A stretch of 64,000 bases of DNA from Acanthochlamys bracteata. Lineage: Eukaryota > Streptophyta > Magnoliopsida > Pandanales > Velloziaceae. The position numbers were made by a program, and so were the translations under genes. The DNA lies in assembly GCA_019914995.1 (NCBI GenBank), contig CM034131.1, forward strand, positions 9,146,501-9,210,500. Direction: 5' to 3'. Shown one piece after another: positions 45,912 to 59,900 of this stretch; position 1 is the stretch's first letter, and each line of letters opens with the position of its first letter. The notes beneath the pieces were generated by a model. The model did no database searches. It saw only the letters and a program-made list of their open reading frames with translations, and was not told the DNA's origin.

Positions 45912-47302
45912 CTTGGATCAATCTCTCAAAAGTTTCAGAGAACTTTGAAGAAAATTGTTCAAAGGATTGATTGATCAAGGGATCGGGTAGAAGAAGAAAG
46001 ATGAGTGGGGTCGAGGCAAACGTGGAACGGGGACGAGAAGAGGACGTTAGAAGAGGGTTTATATACAGAAAGGTCGAGAGGTATGGTTACCGCATTTGAG
46101 GTCGCCACAATTGAAGTTTGGGATGTTCTGAAGCATTGAGTTGTTCATTAATTGGGAAGGTAAGAGTTACCGTCTTGTGACGGGATTTGTTGGCTTTAGA
46201 AAGAACCAGTCTGAAATGGACGAGCGGCGAGTGGGTCGTTTTCAGGCCGTTTTCGGATTGAATATTTTAAGAGAGAACAGAAAGTGGATTGTTTTTTTTT
46301 GGCCTTTCAGTTTTGCAATGGTCTTGTCAGATGAATTTCACATGGGCAAGAGAAGATAGTAACATGCAATGTTTGGAAATTCGGGAATCACATGAAGAAC
46401 TGACACAAATTAATTGAATAAATAATGAACTTATAAGAAGAAAACATATATCAGCAGCTGTATGCAAGATTAATACGCTGATACTATATAGTTTCTAAGC
46501 TAATAGATTCATTTTTTTATGTAGGTTAATACCATTTAAAAATCTTTTTGGACGTCTTTTTCTCTTACCGATAATAGGCAGTGGAAATTAAAGTAGTTTA
46601 CAAAAAATATGCTTGTAAACTTAGTTTAGTTACTTAAATAAATAGATCAGCCTGGATCCAGCTAGATAGAGCCTGAAATTTCATCGGTCGATTTTTTCTT
46701 CCTGTCAATAGGTAGAAAACGACTTATCATCTCCAGAAAAATACAACTATACTATAATAATTCTGATAGTAAACAAATCCTTCTGTTAGCAACACTGACC
46801 AAATCTTTGATTCATCATTCTGTAATGGAAATTCCTTCTGTTAGCAACACCACCGTTCCAGAAGGCTATCAATTTTGTGCACAATTCCACTAGGTGAGAA
46901 ATGCCATACAAAGATATTAGAATGTCCTGGCTGCTGCAATGCTGGAAAACATATCAGCAACAGCAACAACGATTGAAAGTTTCATTGACAAAAAGTAGAT
47001 ATAATATCAAAGTTAAGATAAACTTAAATTAATCATTGAGCTGTCTAAAGCATTTAGTGGAGTATACAAATGACTGCAACTTGCAGAAAATCTAATCCAG
47101 CAAGCCTCTCTATTAAACAACACTTTCTTATAAATGTCTGCAAACATCAGCATAGCATTCTAAGGCAATGCGTAGTGCATTTCATATTCATATGATTATA
47201 AATTACATCAGAGTAAAAGCCCTGCTCGCTTCTGATACGAAGAATCTGGATGATCAACTCCTTTTGTTTCAATAGATCAGGTCTTTCGTACAAGTCAACA
47301 CC
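45912..47302. other. Tubulin promoter and spacer
   Basis: Contains the tubulin leader and promoter up to about 46.4 kb and then spacer. No gene or element is seen beyond that. Confidence 0.35.
46058..46065 (-). promoter_or_regulatory. TATA box of the beta-tubulin gene
   Basis: Minus-strand TATATAAA, about 147 bp before the start codon, consistent with a leader of roughly 115 nt. Confidence 0.6.
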
Positions 47303-47959
47303 TCATGAACGTGAAAGTACCCCTTTGGAGCTGTGACCACAGGCATAAGCATCAGAGTAATTAGAAGGGTATAGACAATTTTTTTCAGTCACAAAAGGTG
47401 GAAAAATATTCTACAAGCAAGGCATCATGGTCATTTTTTTCTTATAAAGACAATGGACAGGGAAAATAATGAGGACAAGCTAATTGCATGCGCAAATCAT
47501 ATTCCGTAGCCCGTCGAAGAGCTCTGCCAAACGCCTTGATTGTTGCCTCAATAATGTGGTGACAATGTTTGCAAGCACGCTGTACTGAGAAATGAAAGGA
47601 TATCTACAAATGATATTCTAATGCAATGCAACAGAATATACAAGTATTCCACTTACATTGCAGGAACCTCACCTGCATAATATGTAATGTCATCCATGAT
47701 GTATTGACAATTGACTGAAGAAATGTTTCACCAACTAAATCACCAGAAGCTCCAAGAAACTAACTGTTAAAACAAAATTTACATGCAAGAGAAGCAAAGA
47801 AACTAATCTAACATACATATGCAAAAGAGCAACATCATGGGCAGAAATAGTCACCATGCCAATAGCAAGAGCTACATATTCATTTGTGTGATTGTCGTCA
47901 ATGTGGGTATCACCAGAAGCTTTCACAAGCAAGTCGAAGAGACCATGATATGCCAGTTG
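47303..47959 (-). pseudogene. Decayed imidazoleglycerol-phosphate dehydratase gene (histidine biosynthesis)
   Basis: Fossil exons on the minus strand match the C-terminal half of IGPD. 47959-about 47880 reads [20 protein letters not shown] then [15 protein letters not shown]; functional enzymes have DDHHTNED, so a metal-binding His is Asn here. About 47755-47673 reads GETFLQSIVNTSWMTLHIMQ and ends in a good donor. 47579-about 47497 reads CHHIIEATIKAFGRALRRAT, keeping the HHxxE metal motif. The end at 47345-47303 is SSKGVLSRS and a stop, the usual C-terminus. The middle exon with DEALI is missing and the 5' half was not found. Introns are retained, so this is a duplicate rather than a retrocopy. 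A functional copy must exist elsewhere. Confidence 0.85.
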
Positions 47960-50900
47960 CTGTATTAAGATTTGGAATGTATGTCTTTAGTAGCCATATA
48001 AATCAGAACTATCCTGCTTGTATAAACTGATCTATTTCTATATAGAATTGAAGGGTGGACAATTGCTGCGTTACAAGTGTTTTGACATGGATATCTTTGG
48101 AAAGGTTACCTAATCTACTGTTCTTGAACATATCCTTACTTTACATATGCAACTAACCCTTGGAAATTATGACTCGTCTTTTGCCTTGTAATCAGGCACA
48201 AAGTGGATAACAACTATCATTCCCATTAATCTAATTTCTCAGCGCATTCAACAAATCTTACGGGTTCCCTGTGAACTGTACTATAATAACATCAATTCCT
48301 GCAAACCTGACCGAAGTCTAAAGAGCTTCAGTTATTTGTTATTAATATCTTCTGCAATTGTTTTCTTACAGATTATTCGGATCTCCACAATAAAAAAAAT
48401 TTACCTATCTCATAATCATTCTAATATTCAGTAAATATAAAATTATTATGAAGCATGACTGTTAAGCTCACCAAATCAGTATTTATTTAATCTAATTCAA
48501 AACGAATTATAGGCTCATCTTTAAATTGACTAACTTTTTCATCTGAGTATTATTTTTAAATTTTTCTGCTATTAATTCGGACCTAAACTAAATTGAGGAT
48601 CCAACAAGTTGTTTACATATACGATCCCCGTCTCCTTATTCCTTCAACTCTTGGGCTAATTTTATTGACCGATCAGGTTGCTGCAGTTGTTTGTTTGTGG
48701 CGGCAATTACTATCAGTCTTCTTAATTCTTGGACAGGTTAGTGAGGAGGTGAATACAATTTAGTTATTTCAACGCTGTTCTTTTTTAAGGTGTGTGGCTT
48801 CTGAGAATACGTTGGTGAATGTGTTACCTGAAACATTATCCATCTACTCTTTGGATTCTTTATTTTTTGAAGTATACCTAAGTCTTCACTTGCGGTCTTC
48901 GTCTTTTCTTAAGACGTCAATTTCATCCAAACAAAAGTTTTTCTCCGTCGTTTGCCTATCCCTGCAAAAGTTTTATCTTTATTTATTAGCCGACTGTTCC
49001 ATTCTGTTTTGGTCGTAATCTGATCAGAAGCTGTCGCAACGCAATTTTATATGCTCTTTGCTTATGATTCCAATTTCAAGACTTCAGTTTCATTTAGTAG
49101 ATGTTTCGTAATTTTATTTATTTTTATCAAATTTTGAGTTTTAAATAATTTATATATTTTAATTACATAAAAAATTTTAAATTTTATTTTTATATTCGAA
49201 ATGTTAATTTTAAATTTTTTTATTTACACACTTTGTAATACAATTATATTTTTTTATTTTTAATATACTTCTAAAAACTATCAAATATAAACACTAAATT
49301 TTACTTTCACTTTACTTTTTAAAAATTCTACTTCTTATTTTTTATTTTTATAAAATTCAGGCATTTAAAACACGCTCTTACTTCAAACTTGTTTACTCTT
49401 TCATATGTAATATGAAACAACATTTTTCTGTGAAGAAATTATTTTTGAATGGTTTGTTAAACATAAGTTTAACAAGTTTTATTTGGTATATTCACTTTTA
49501 AATAATTTATTTTAAACTTATTATTACTACTATTATGTGTTTTGGTTTTTTCTCAATAAACTTAGTTTTAGTTGGAGCAGATTTAGAGGGTATTTTAATT
49601 ATATGAAGAAGAATTTTTTAGAGTGAATTTTATAAGAATAAAATTCTATAAAACACAATATTTTAATAGAGAAAGTATTTGGAATGATAATTAAATTTGA
49701 TATAAAATAAATTTTAAATTGATAATAAAAACATGTTCTTAAATATAGTTTTTTCTAAAACATAATTATGACAAAAAATAAACTTTTGAAAAATCAGTTA
49801 CTTGACAATAAATATAAAAAATATAAAAGTATCCAAAAATATTTTCTATTTCTTTGGAGTGCAGAACATACAGCCCTTGGAGTCGAACTTCAAGTCTGAA
49901 TAAGCGAGTTGGATTTTAATTTTTGGAGGAGAAACAGTTTTACAATATGTGAAATTATGTGAATTTGTTTAAAAAAAACAAAAACTTTTGAATTAATGAG
50001 AGTATGAAAATTCAGGTGAAGCATTTACATCTTCGATTTTTTGAGTTTATATTTTTGTAATGAGATTCAAAAACAAAGATTGATGCGGGCAACCAAAATA
50101 AATTTTTTTTGAATAAATGATGTAATATTAATTTATGCTGAAATAATTTATCCGTCCGCATTCAAGTTCAGCGATCAGCGAATATTCTTTTCTTTGCTCT
50201 TTTATTTAATACAGTTTAAGTTTGGAGAAATATAGATATGTGATAATAATTCAATTAACCACGAAATTTGGAAAACAAAAAACAAAAGATAGAAAACAAA
50301 TTACAAGAGAGAGAAGAGAAACAAGAATTGAATCAATGCAACGCATTGATTGCCTGAAATGAGTTTGAGTCGTTTGGTTGTAAATTAATTAAAATTATCA
50401 AAATAAATTGGTGCATAAATGAATTGATTCGGTGTTGGTTTTTGGTGATGTTTGAAAATGTGTATTTTAAACGCAGTCTCTCTGTTTCAAAAATATGATA
50501 AAATTTTAGTTTTTAGATTATTTTTTTAATTTAGTTAGTATCAATAAATTATATAATACGAAAGTTTATATTTGTAAGTTTTCTCATTTCTAAAGATTAA
50601 AAAATTAAATTAAATTTCCAAACTTATAAATGAAGTTTTTCAAATTTTTACTTTTAAAACTCCTAAAAGTCATATATATGAGGAGGGATAAAAATATTTT
50701 CTGTTTAATAATATTTTCAGATATTTTTTTTTTTATGACCGGAGTGACTTACAAATTTAATTTCCACTATTGAATATGAAAAATTATAAGTTAAAAATTT
50801 ATTCATAAAATTTTATCTCATTCAGACCATAAATTTATCTTTATTTGATTATTTGATTATTTTGATAGAAATAATCATTTTGATCAACATAACTATATAT

Positions 50901-52690
50901 ATTTCAATTTTTTGGTGTAGTATGATTGTTATTTGTTTCTTTGTTTTTTTTATTCTATGTTAATTATCTCGGCATTAAATTTTATCATTGAGTGTTAGAT
51001 AAGAGGCGCCATCAAAATCATGAAATCTCAAAGGGACGAGCGAAAGAAACTTAAAAAGGATACGCAGCATTAACTCACAGCATTAAATGCTAACTAATAT
51101 CTTATTAAGTGTAGTAAAACCTAGTCATTAGATCAGATAATTATAATTTAATATTTGGCAAAACTTTTTAAATTTTTTAAATTTATACTTCAAAATATTT
51201 TTTTAATTTTTAGAAAAATTAAAAAACTATATAAATTTTCTACTAAATATTGTTAATGTCTATTATTATTTTTTTAAACAATAAAATTTTACATTTTAAA
51301 AATAAAATAAAATACTTTTATTTAAAAAATATATTTATAAAAATACTTCTAAATATTCTGAAATGATTTGTTAAAATAATTCTAAGTGGTTATTGTTTGA
51401 CGACATTTTATCCTAAGTTCTTAGAGAGTAATCTTTTCGTCTTAATTATCAATTGAAATTATAATTCCGGTTTGCATTAAGAAAATATTGACCCATTAAT
51501 CACTGCATTTAGAGAATTAACTTAATTGATTACTAAAAAGACATATAAAATAAAGCAAAACCATTTTCACAATTATTATAGCATGTTTTCTCTTCGTTCA
51601 TTGTATTAATTTGAAAGTTTATATTTATAAATGTTATTTGATTTTTAATGAGATTGACGTTAGAATTGATTTCATCAAACATGTTCTTGTGGTAAAGATG
51701 AGCATTTTGTAGACAGTTGATTAAAGTACTTTATTCAAAAAAACAAAATTTTGATCAATAAATTTACTTTTAAATTTTTTTTGTATTTATTATTAGAAAA
51801 TTTTTTTATAAATTATTTTTATTAACTCTTTTTGTCAGATCAGATTTTCTAAAATTTGATTTATGGATTCTTTTTGGGCAAATAAATGCCCTTAGCAAAA
51901 CTTGCACACTACATATATGACGAAAATTGAAGAAAAGAAGTATTTTAAAACATTGTAGATGGGGAATATGTTTTGGGTTGATTAAAAAAAAGGGTCAAAG
52001 TCAGGAGGTAAACACCTGACTGGACCACACCCGAACCCAAAGCAACAGACCAAAAGCAATACTGGGATATTCAAAAATGTTTTTTAAATGGAATTTATTA
52101 AATAAAAAATAATTTTATAGAATAATTTTATAAAAGATAATAAAAATCTCATTATGTGATTTTTTTTTATATTTTTAATTTTTAAATAAATTTTTAAATA
52201 TTTATAAAATATATATTAAAAATATAAACTTAAAAACTAAAAAATTACTTTTATAATAAACTAAAATGTAAACAGTCTTTTTCTCTTTTTCTTACGCACC
52301 ACTGCAGCACCGAATGAATGAAAGCATTAATTGCGCTACATCTCTAATCTTTCTAATACGTAATTAATTGTGTTATTAAATATCGTTAAGTCTTTCATTC
52401 AAACTCTAGTTATTACCATTTATGAACGAACGCTTTTGTAATTATAGTGACTAACAAATCATTGAAACGAAATTAAATGAGATAAAAATTATATTATATA
52501 ATGTAATAAAACATATCTCCACTTTCTTTTTTAAACTCATCATTAAATACCCTCCTCTCTTTTCTTGTTATTTATCTCTCTTCATCTTCTTCTCCTTCTT
52601 CTTCGGTTTCAGTTTCAGTTTCAGTTGATGATAGTGAGCTAGAACTGTTCGTTTTGAAATCTCGAAAATTGAAGACTGAAGGTTTTGGCG
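47960..52690. other. Gene-poor AT-rich region
   Basis: No coding sequence is supported. Several blocks of nearly pure A/T at about 49.1-49.4, 51.1-51.4 and 52.07-52.27 kb resemble the A/T-rich MITE-like family. The last few hundred bases are the promoter and a CT-rich leader (52556-52606) of the next gene, which contains three tandem TTTCAG units at about 52605-52623. Confidence 0.4.
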
Positions 52691-53912
52691 ATGGCAACAG
52701 AGGTGAAGAGTAAGAGCGATCTAACCACTAGAGATCTTCTCGGTGGTTGCTCCAACGATTTGGATCTCGATTTACTCGTATGTTTTCTTGCTTACTTGCT
52801 TACTAGATTTCTATAACTTCATTTTTTGTTCTTCTTTTCATTTTTTTTTCTGCTCTTGCTTTGCTGTTGTTGATTGGACGTAGTAGATGTTTTTTTTCCC
52901 AGCTTTTAGCGATTTTTGAAACAGAGTACTTGTGAATCCTTTTTTTTTTATATTTAACTTGAACAAGCTTTTTCTTCTGATTTATTTTATATATTTTTTA
53001 GAAGTTAATTCGTTGAATTTTCAGTTAACATTTAGTGATAAATTAATAAGAAGTTGTAAATTTTTAATTTTTTGTAATAATCTCAATCTAAATAGCAGAG
53101 TCATTTTTCTAACAAATTATCCAACCGATAAAGTTGACATATTCATTTCTACATTAAGTAATTAATCTAATTAAGTGATTATAACAAAAATTTAAACTAA
53201 TAATCGATCCTCGATCTCGTTCTTCTATTCTTTTCTACACTCTCGTACAATCAATTTAAAAACAAATTAAAGTGAATAAAAATTCAAATTATTTCTGAAT
53301 ATTAATTTAATCTTGTTTGTTCAGTCACCGTCTACGAAGAAGACAACACCAGCACCAACAACAACATTGCTCGATAAATATCCGTCTCCGGCGAGCAACA
53401 ACGATCAACACCGTCCATTACAAGATCTCAATCTTCTTCCAGAAGATTCCTCCGCTCTCGACCTCAAACTCTTCTCATCATCATCATCAACAACAACATC
53501 AAATTTCTACCAGAGCGTTTGTACGCTCGACAAAGTCAAGCTTGCTCTCGAACGCGTTGCAGCTAAAGACTCTGAGAGTTCCCGTAAGAGACCGAGAACT
53601 TCATCGTACGGTTCAGCTTCATCAACGTCACCGTGTTCATCATCTTCGACGGTAGTGATCGAAGAAGGATCAGAATCGACGGCGGCGGCGGGAGGAACGG
53701 GGATGGTTGCCGGTGGGTGTCCGAGTTGTTTGCTTTACGTGCTGATCTCGAGGCAAAATCCACGGTGCCCGGGTTGCGATTCGCACGTGCCGTTCCCCAA
53801 ACTCTATCATAACAACATAAACAGCAACAGTAAGAAGGCTCGTGTTGTTGATTTTACTTCTTCATCAATCACCATAGAAAAACAAAAACAATACAAATCA
53901 AAACAAAAGTAA
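52691..53912 (+). CDS. GIR-like EAR-motif repressor with C-terminal CxxC...CxxC domain
   Basis: Two exons (52691-52777 and 53325-53912) join to 224 residues, starting MATEVKSKSDLTTRDLLGG. Three repression-type motifs are visible: LDLDLL near residue 26, DLNLLP (the DLNxxP EAR type) and LDLKL (the LxLxL type) near residues 60-75. A basic RKRPR follows. The C-terminal core GCPSCLLYVLISRQNPRCPG, with the next residue a Cys, gives two CxxC pairs that could bind zinc; the same core (GCPxCLxYVxLSxxxPxCPxC) defines the plant GL2-INTERACTING REPRESSOR and related proteins. Known members recruit TOPLESS through the EAR motif. No DNA-binding domain is seen, so it is likely an adaptor. The tail after the core is long and basic. 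Confidence 0.85.
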
Positions 53913-56900
53913 AAATGAAGATTTTTTTTTTTGGGGTGGAAGAATTGGTAAAGGGAAAAGTGATAATGGTTATAATATTTGTTCTTCTTTGTTGATGTTT
54001 TTGTACAAAAGGTATAACGTCGATGTGATGATGATGATTATGCTCGTTGTGGTTAATTATAAATCTTTTGTATATGTTCTGTTGTTTCGAAGTAAAATCA
54101 TTATTATTTTAGATTTTATTTGTTATCTGAATACTTTTTTTTTCTATGCTATTAAAATACTATTTGTCTGTGAAGTGAACCTCCCTGCTCGCTCTGTTGT
54201 CTTGAAGCAGAGCAGAAGCAGAAGACTCTGCTGCACTTGCCGGTGAGTTTTCATGGCATTGCAGACAAAAAACTCTCTGACACAGCAACTCGTTACTTTA
54301 TTTTTATTTTTTTCAGTTCATTTGTTCATTTTCTACGGTGTAAAATTTTGAAGTTAGCTAAATTATATATCTATCAGTTTCTATATTTCACTTCCATCTC
54401 GCACAAATATGTATTAAGAAATTCGTTACATTTTCAGACGTGTACAGAAATACCGCATAATTATTAATATGGATTTTTATTTCTTTTTCAGGTATATGAA
54501 TTAAATTGTATTGATTAATCTTTTTATTCAGAAATATGTATGTTTGTTGACGTGATTCTTGGGATTCGGTTCATTCTTAGGAATAGGGAGTTGATTAATT
54601 ACGTTTTGCAAGCAGTTGGTGGGCAAACCGATTAGTTAAATTGGACATTTGGTAGCTTAGGAGGTTTGGTGGATGCGGGACTGTAAGGAGTAGTTTGGGA
54701 TTACTTTGTTCATTCTTTATATAATACTATAGTTAACGTTATTATGAACGCCAATTTAATGGTTGATAGATATTATAACCATGTTAAAGCGTTGTTTGAA
54801 AGTACTTATAGCAATTAATTTTTTAAAATAAAATTTATTTATTTATTTTTTACGATATAAAATAAATAAATAATAAAATTTTACGATATAAAATATTTAA
54901 AAATTAATTTTTTTCTTAAGTTGTTTACTTTTATGAGAGCGACACTCTTTGGTTGCAACCTGCACTAACATTATTCAATCCATCACTAGAACCTAACTGC
55001 AACATTTAGACTTCCACTTTTTGCTTATAAATGTAGTGCTGAATAAATTTATAAAATAATATATAAATTTATTTAAATATATAAAATTAAAAAATTAATA
55101 AGTATTTTTCTATATGATCATATAGGAAGATTCATTTTGAAATATTTCCAGGATTGGATACTGTACTATTGCACATTTAAAAGGAAAGAAAACAGTAAAA
55201 ATTGCTTTAAAAGTTAAATATCTGGAAGTAGCATTAAAAACATGATTCATTCTAAAAAATGCAGTATATGATAGTTAGTCATTTAATGTGCAATTAATGA
55301 ATCATAATAACTATTTTCATTACTTAAACCAAGAAAAAATTTAAATAAATGGTCCCATTCTATATTTCTAATTTTTTTCTTCGCCTTTTCCATTTTATCA
55401 AGCGAACTAATTCAACATTTATTAATTAGCATTAATTATCCACTCCATTGTTTTAGAATTAGATATGTATAATTATTATATTTCATATCTTGCTTTATAA
55501 TCCAACAACCTGACTGACCTACCTCGCTGACCGTCGGCAATTACAAAATCTCATTAATTTAATCTCCCAAAAGTGATTAATAATTACCTGAATTCTTAGT
55601 TTTTTTTGTGCTTATTTTTATTTTATTTTTTTAGTAAATTGTTCTACGGATCAATCAATTTCTTTTTTTTGTATTTCGAAAAAAAATTGAAAAACAAGTT
55701 CCTAATTCACGAGAATATAATTAATATTAGTAAAGAAAAGATAAAGAACAATTAATCTTCGACACCGATGGCCGGCAGATACGTAGACGAGTAGATGAAG
55801 GAAGAAAGATGAGAAAGAGAAGAAAGGTTTTTATTTTTATTCTGCTATAACGTAAGTGTTCAAATATTTAAATCAACCGTAGCAAATTAATGAGCACCAG
55901 CAATGTCAGCAAAGGTTTTAGAAGGAGTTGCTTTGTTTTGATTTGTACCGTATTCAAACTTTCAAAGTGCATTAAATGCGTTAGAGAAGAGAAGAGAAAG
56001 CAATTAATGTTTTTAGCTCGCCGGTCTTTCTTCTTGGCGTTATTGTTCTCATCCTTCTCCTCCCGTGAGAGAAGACGAATAATATTTAGAGTTGTTTTAG
56101 CATTACATTTTTCAAAATTTTTTTTTAATTCATATTATTTATTAAAAAATTTTGAATATATAAAAATTTACTTAAATAATTTTATAATTATTTATAATTA
56201 TTATTTTTAAAATAAAAAATTAATTATTAAATTCAAAGAAAGCTGGCCGTTCAATTGAATGTTTCATCTTCTTATAGATCTGAATCTGAATCTTCTACCA
56301 ATAAATTTTTATTGGCATAAACATGCAGAAGTAACTAGGAATTTTAGTACACGAAATAATAAATCCATCAATCACCTAACTCATCATGCATTTTCGTACG
56401 TAAAATTTTCTTCTTTTTCTCATGCTTTCATCAGATTAAGTGCGCATTTGGCAAAAGTGTTTCAAAAACATAAGTTTTTAATTTTCTATTTTTTAAATAA
56501 TTAAATAAAAATTTATTTAAAAATTTAAAACATAAAAAATTGTATGTAGTAAAATTATCTTATTATTTATTTTTATTAATTTTTAAATCATAATAATAAA
56601 ATTTATTTATTGAATTAAAAAAATTTATTTTAGAAAAATATTTTCATCAAAAAATTTCAAATACTACCTAAATACTATGCGAAGTTTATAATAAAATATT
56701 AAAAATACTTATTTTAATGAGAAATAAAAATAAAATATTATAAATTATTTTAAAAATTATTTAAAATATAAAAGTTCTTAAAAATAAAAAATAGTATTAA
56801 GGATTAGCAAACACCTCCTATGTATTATAGAAGGGTGCCATGTTAAAAGTGTAAAATGATTTTTTATATTTGCATGAAAGTGTTGCAGGTAGTAATTTTA

Positions 56901-59900
56901 TTTATTTGTCAAATTTGATAGTGAAATGTAGCGAAAAATAAAATTTCTCTCCAATCACTGATCAATCGTTTAAAAAAAATTAAAATTTTTTTCTAGAGTG
57001 GGAAGAAAATAGATTCAAGCAATCAGACTTTTTTGCAGGAATTTTTCTCTCCAAACTTTTTATTTTACAATTTTCAATAAAGTTTTAAAATATTATACAG
57101 AATTATAAAAAAAATTAATAATACAGAAATTTTATATCATGAAATCTTTTTAATAATTTTTTTATATATTTTAAAATAATAAAAAAAAACTTATTTTAAA
57201 AAAATTTTAAAATATTCTTTTTTTTTAAATTTTATTTTTCAATAAGCACTTCCAAATATCTCCTTCATTTCTTAAAAAAACTATTGGCTTACATTAATTA
57301 AAATAAGCTGTCAATTTTTCATGCAGTTTTTGTATCTAAGCTGAAATCTATTATAACTGCAGTTTTGTATCTAATGTAACTGCAGTCAATTATTTTGCAT
57401 CAGTTGAACAAATCAGTAGCAATTAGTTGTTATATGCGTAGTGTTTTTAATCACGGCTCATTGATGAAAGGCACATTTATCTACCACCCAAACTTTATTT
57501 TTTAAACTTACTTTTAATACAAAATAAATTAATAATTATAGAATTTAAAATTTAAATATAACTATAATATATAAATATAACTGACGCATGTATGTTCTCA
57601 AAATGCTTAATAACGGTAATAGGCCCATTTATGAACGTAATAACTTGCATAGAGTTTAACGGGGCTCTATCATTCAGAATTGGACTTCAGCCCGAAACCT
57701 AATTGGTCTTAGTCAAATCCTCACCCTAACGAACATACAAACTCAATTATCATCGTATAATCATAATTAACAGATACGAACCAATCAAAATATGATAAAC
57801 ACTAAACCAAAACATTTTGGGAGCGCTTAGTAATGTTTATTAAAAAAAAAAAGTTTTTAAATAGAGAATATATATATATATATATATTAAACGAATTTTA
57901 TTTTTTTATATTAAAAAATATATAAAAAATATTATTATATAATTTTTTATTTTTTTAAAATTTTAAATAAATTTTAAAAATATAGAATATAAAATTAAAA
58001 AATTAATTTTTTGATAAATTAAATTAAACAGTTATTTTATTCAATTTGATTTAACGGTTTCTGTGATGAGTCAGTAGATCAAGTCAATCTGTTGGGTATG
58101 GTCAACCAAAGAATCAGAAATTTGGAAGCGTAGTACTAAATCCGATAGTTGTTGCAAAATGATTTAACAAACCAAAAGAAGAACTCAGCCAAAGACAAGG
58201 ATTCAATGATTCCAATCTTCAAAATGAACGACTGAGATAATTTGAAGTCGTTCTTTAATTTGAAGTCAATAATAATATTTAGCAACTCAAAGAATTAACA
58301 AGATAGTCAAATTTTAGAAGGGCTACGACAATAATTGGTTCGTTGACGTCACAGTCAAATAATTGAAGTAATCCTACATCTGTGATCTAGAGTTACAACC
58401 CAAAAATTAAAAAATAAAAATAACAAAATTAGTTGGCCGTTTGAACGTTGAATCAGCATAGGGACATGTAGCTTCATAGAAGTAATAAAGTTTTCTATTA
58501 AAAATTAAAAACTATATATTATAAAATAATTATATATATGTGAAATTTTCAGCTATTTTGAACATGATTATAGTAGTATTTTTGAATTCTCTCTTTTCTG
58601 TTTGTTTGAAATTTATAATATTTATCGAAATTATCTTATACCTTATTACTAAATAATAACAGATAACTTGATTAGTTGTATTCATTTACGTAGATCATGT
58701 TTCTATATATTTATTTTATTTGGACGTTATCTATTATCGTACTTAAATTCATCGAAAATTGCACGGAATTCCAACTGACGCATGCATACATTTTGGACTT
58801 AAATAATCCATAAGTGCTTCTGTCATCATCAAATTATTATCCAAATAAAATTTTAAAAGAGTAGAAAGCTAAGCTGTTTCATTCTATTCACTTAGATTTT
58901 AAAATTAACTTTATTAATTTTAATTTTATATTATGAATAATTTTTTACTAATATTTTATAATTTTTTAAAAAGATAAAGTATACAAAATTTTTTATGTTA
59001 TAATTTATTATAATTATATTTTAAATCAACATGAGAGCTTATTTTTTAAAAAATATTAAAATATATTTTGATTCAGAAAAATTTTTCTTCAAAGAAACTT
59101 TTAAATATTTTCTTTATAGTTTATTTTTTCTCTTTAAAAGAAAATTTATTCTTATTCATTTAAAATAAATAACTCAAAACTTCACAAAGAGTTCTTTTTT
59201 TTTGGGTATAGATTACGGACTTTAAAAATGAAAAAGAAATGGCACCTTATAAACTATTGTAAAACGAAAGAGCACCCATCAATATTTTAAAATGAACTAT
59301 TTGATATTAATTAATTAACTAACGTAACAACTTTCTTCTTTTTGTATTAAAAAATTTTCACGCATGCATGAGAAATATTTGCTTTTGCTTTCAAACATAT
59401 CGGCAGCCTTCGGTGTCGTTGCGCATGCCTAAAATTTATATGAATGTGTTTTAATTGGCTAAAATTCAATAAAAAATAAATTATTGATGAGTTCGAAATT
59501 AATTAAAATGTAGAATCATGCAAAAAATTTTAGTCCAATGTTAGCTATTAATTGTATGCTATTACAGTGCAAACAAACTCATGTGCAATATTAATTTTTC
59601 TTTTGTTTAATTTTGCATTTAAGTAGCAAATAAATCAAACCCGTGTTAATTGTTTGAATCGAACTATAAAGTCACGCTTAATTAATTATAAAGTTAGTCG
59701 AATATCGACCAAATTCTTCATACTTATAAATTTAAAAGATGGTGTTTCGCAATACTTATATGGCGTAAAATTGTTATTCAAAAAAATTCGAATATTTTTT
59801 CATAAATTTTTATATATTTTAAATTTTAGAAATATAAATAAATTATATATTGTACAAATTTTATATATTTAATTTATATTATTTTTTAAAAAAAATCAAA

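Noticed and set aside
48794-49018. 74-codon frame starting MASENTLVN
   Set aside because: Starts at GTG rather than ATG, no homologous domain, no promoter or splice context.
53317-53655. 112-codon frame overlapping the GIR-like gene
   Set aside because: Shadow of the true exon in another frame; His/Gln-rich because of CA-rich serine and threonine codons.
54189-54240. Possible microRNA-like hairpin around GCAGAG...CTCTGC
   Set aside because: The stem is too short (about 7 bp) for a plant miRNA precursor.
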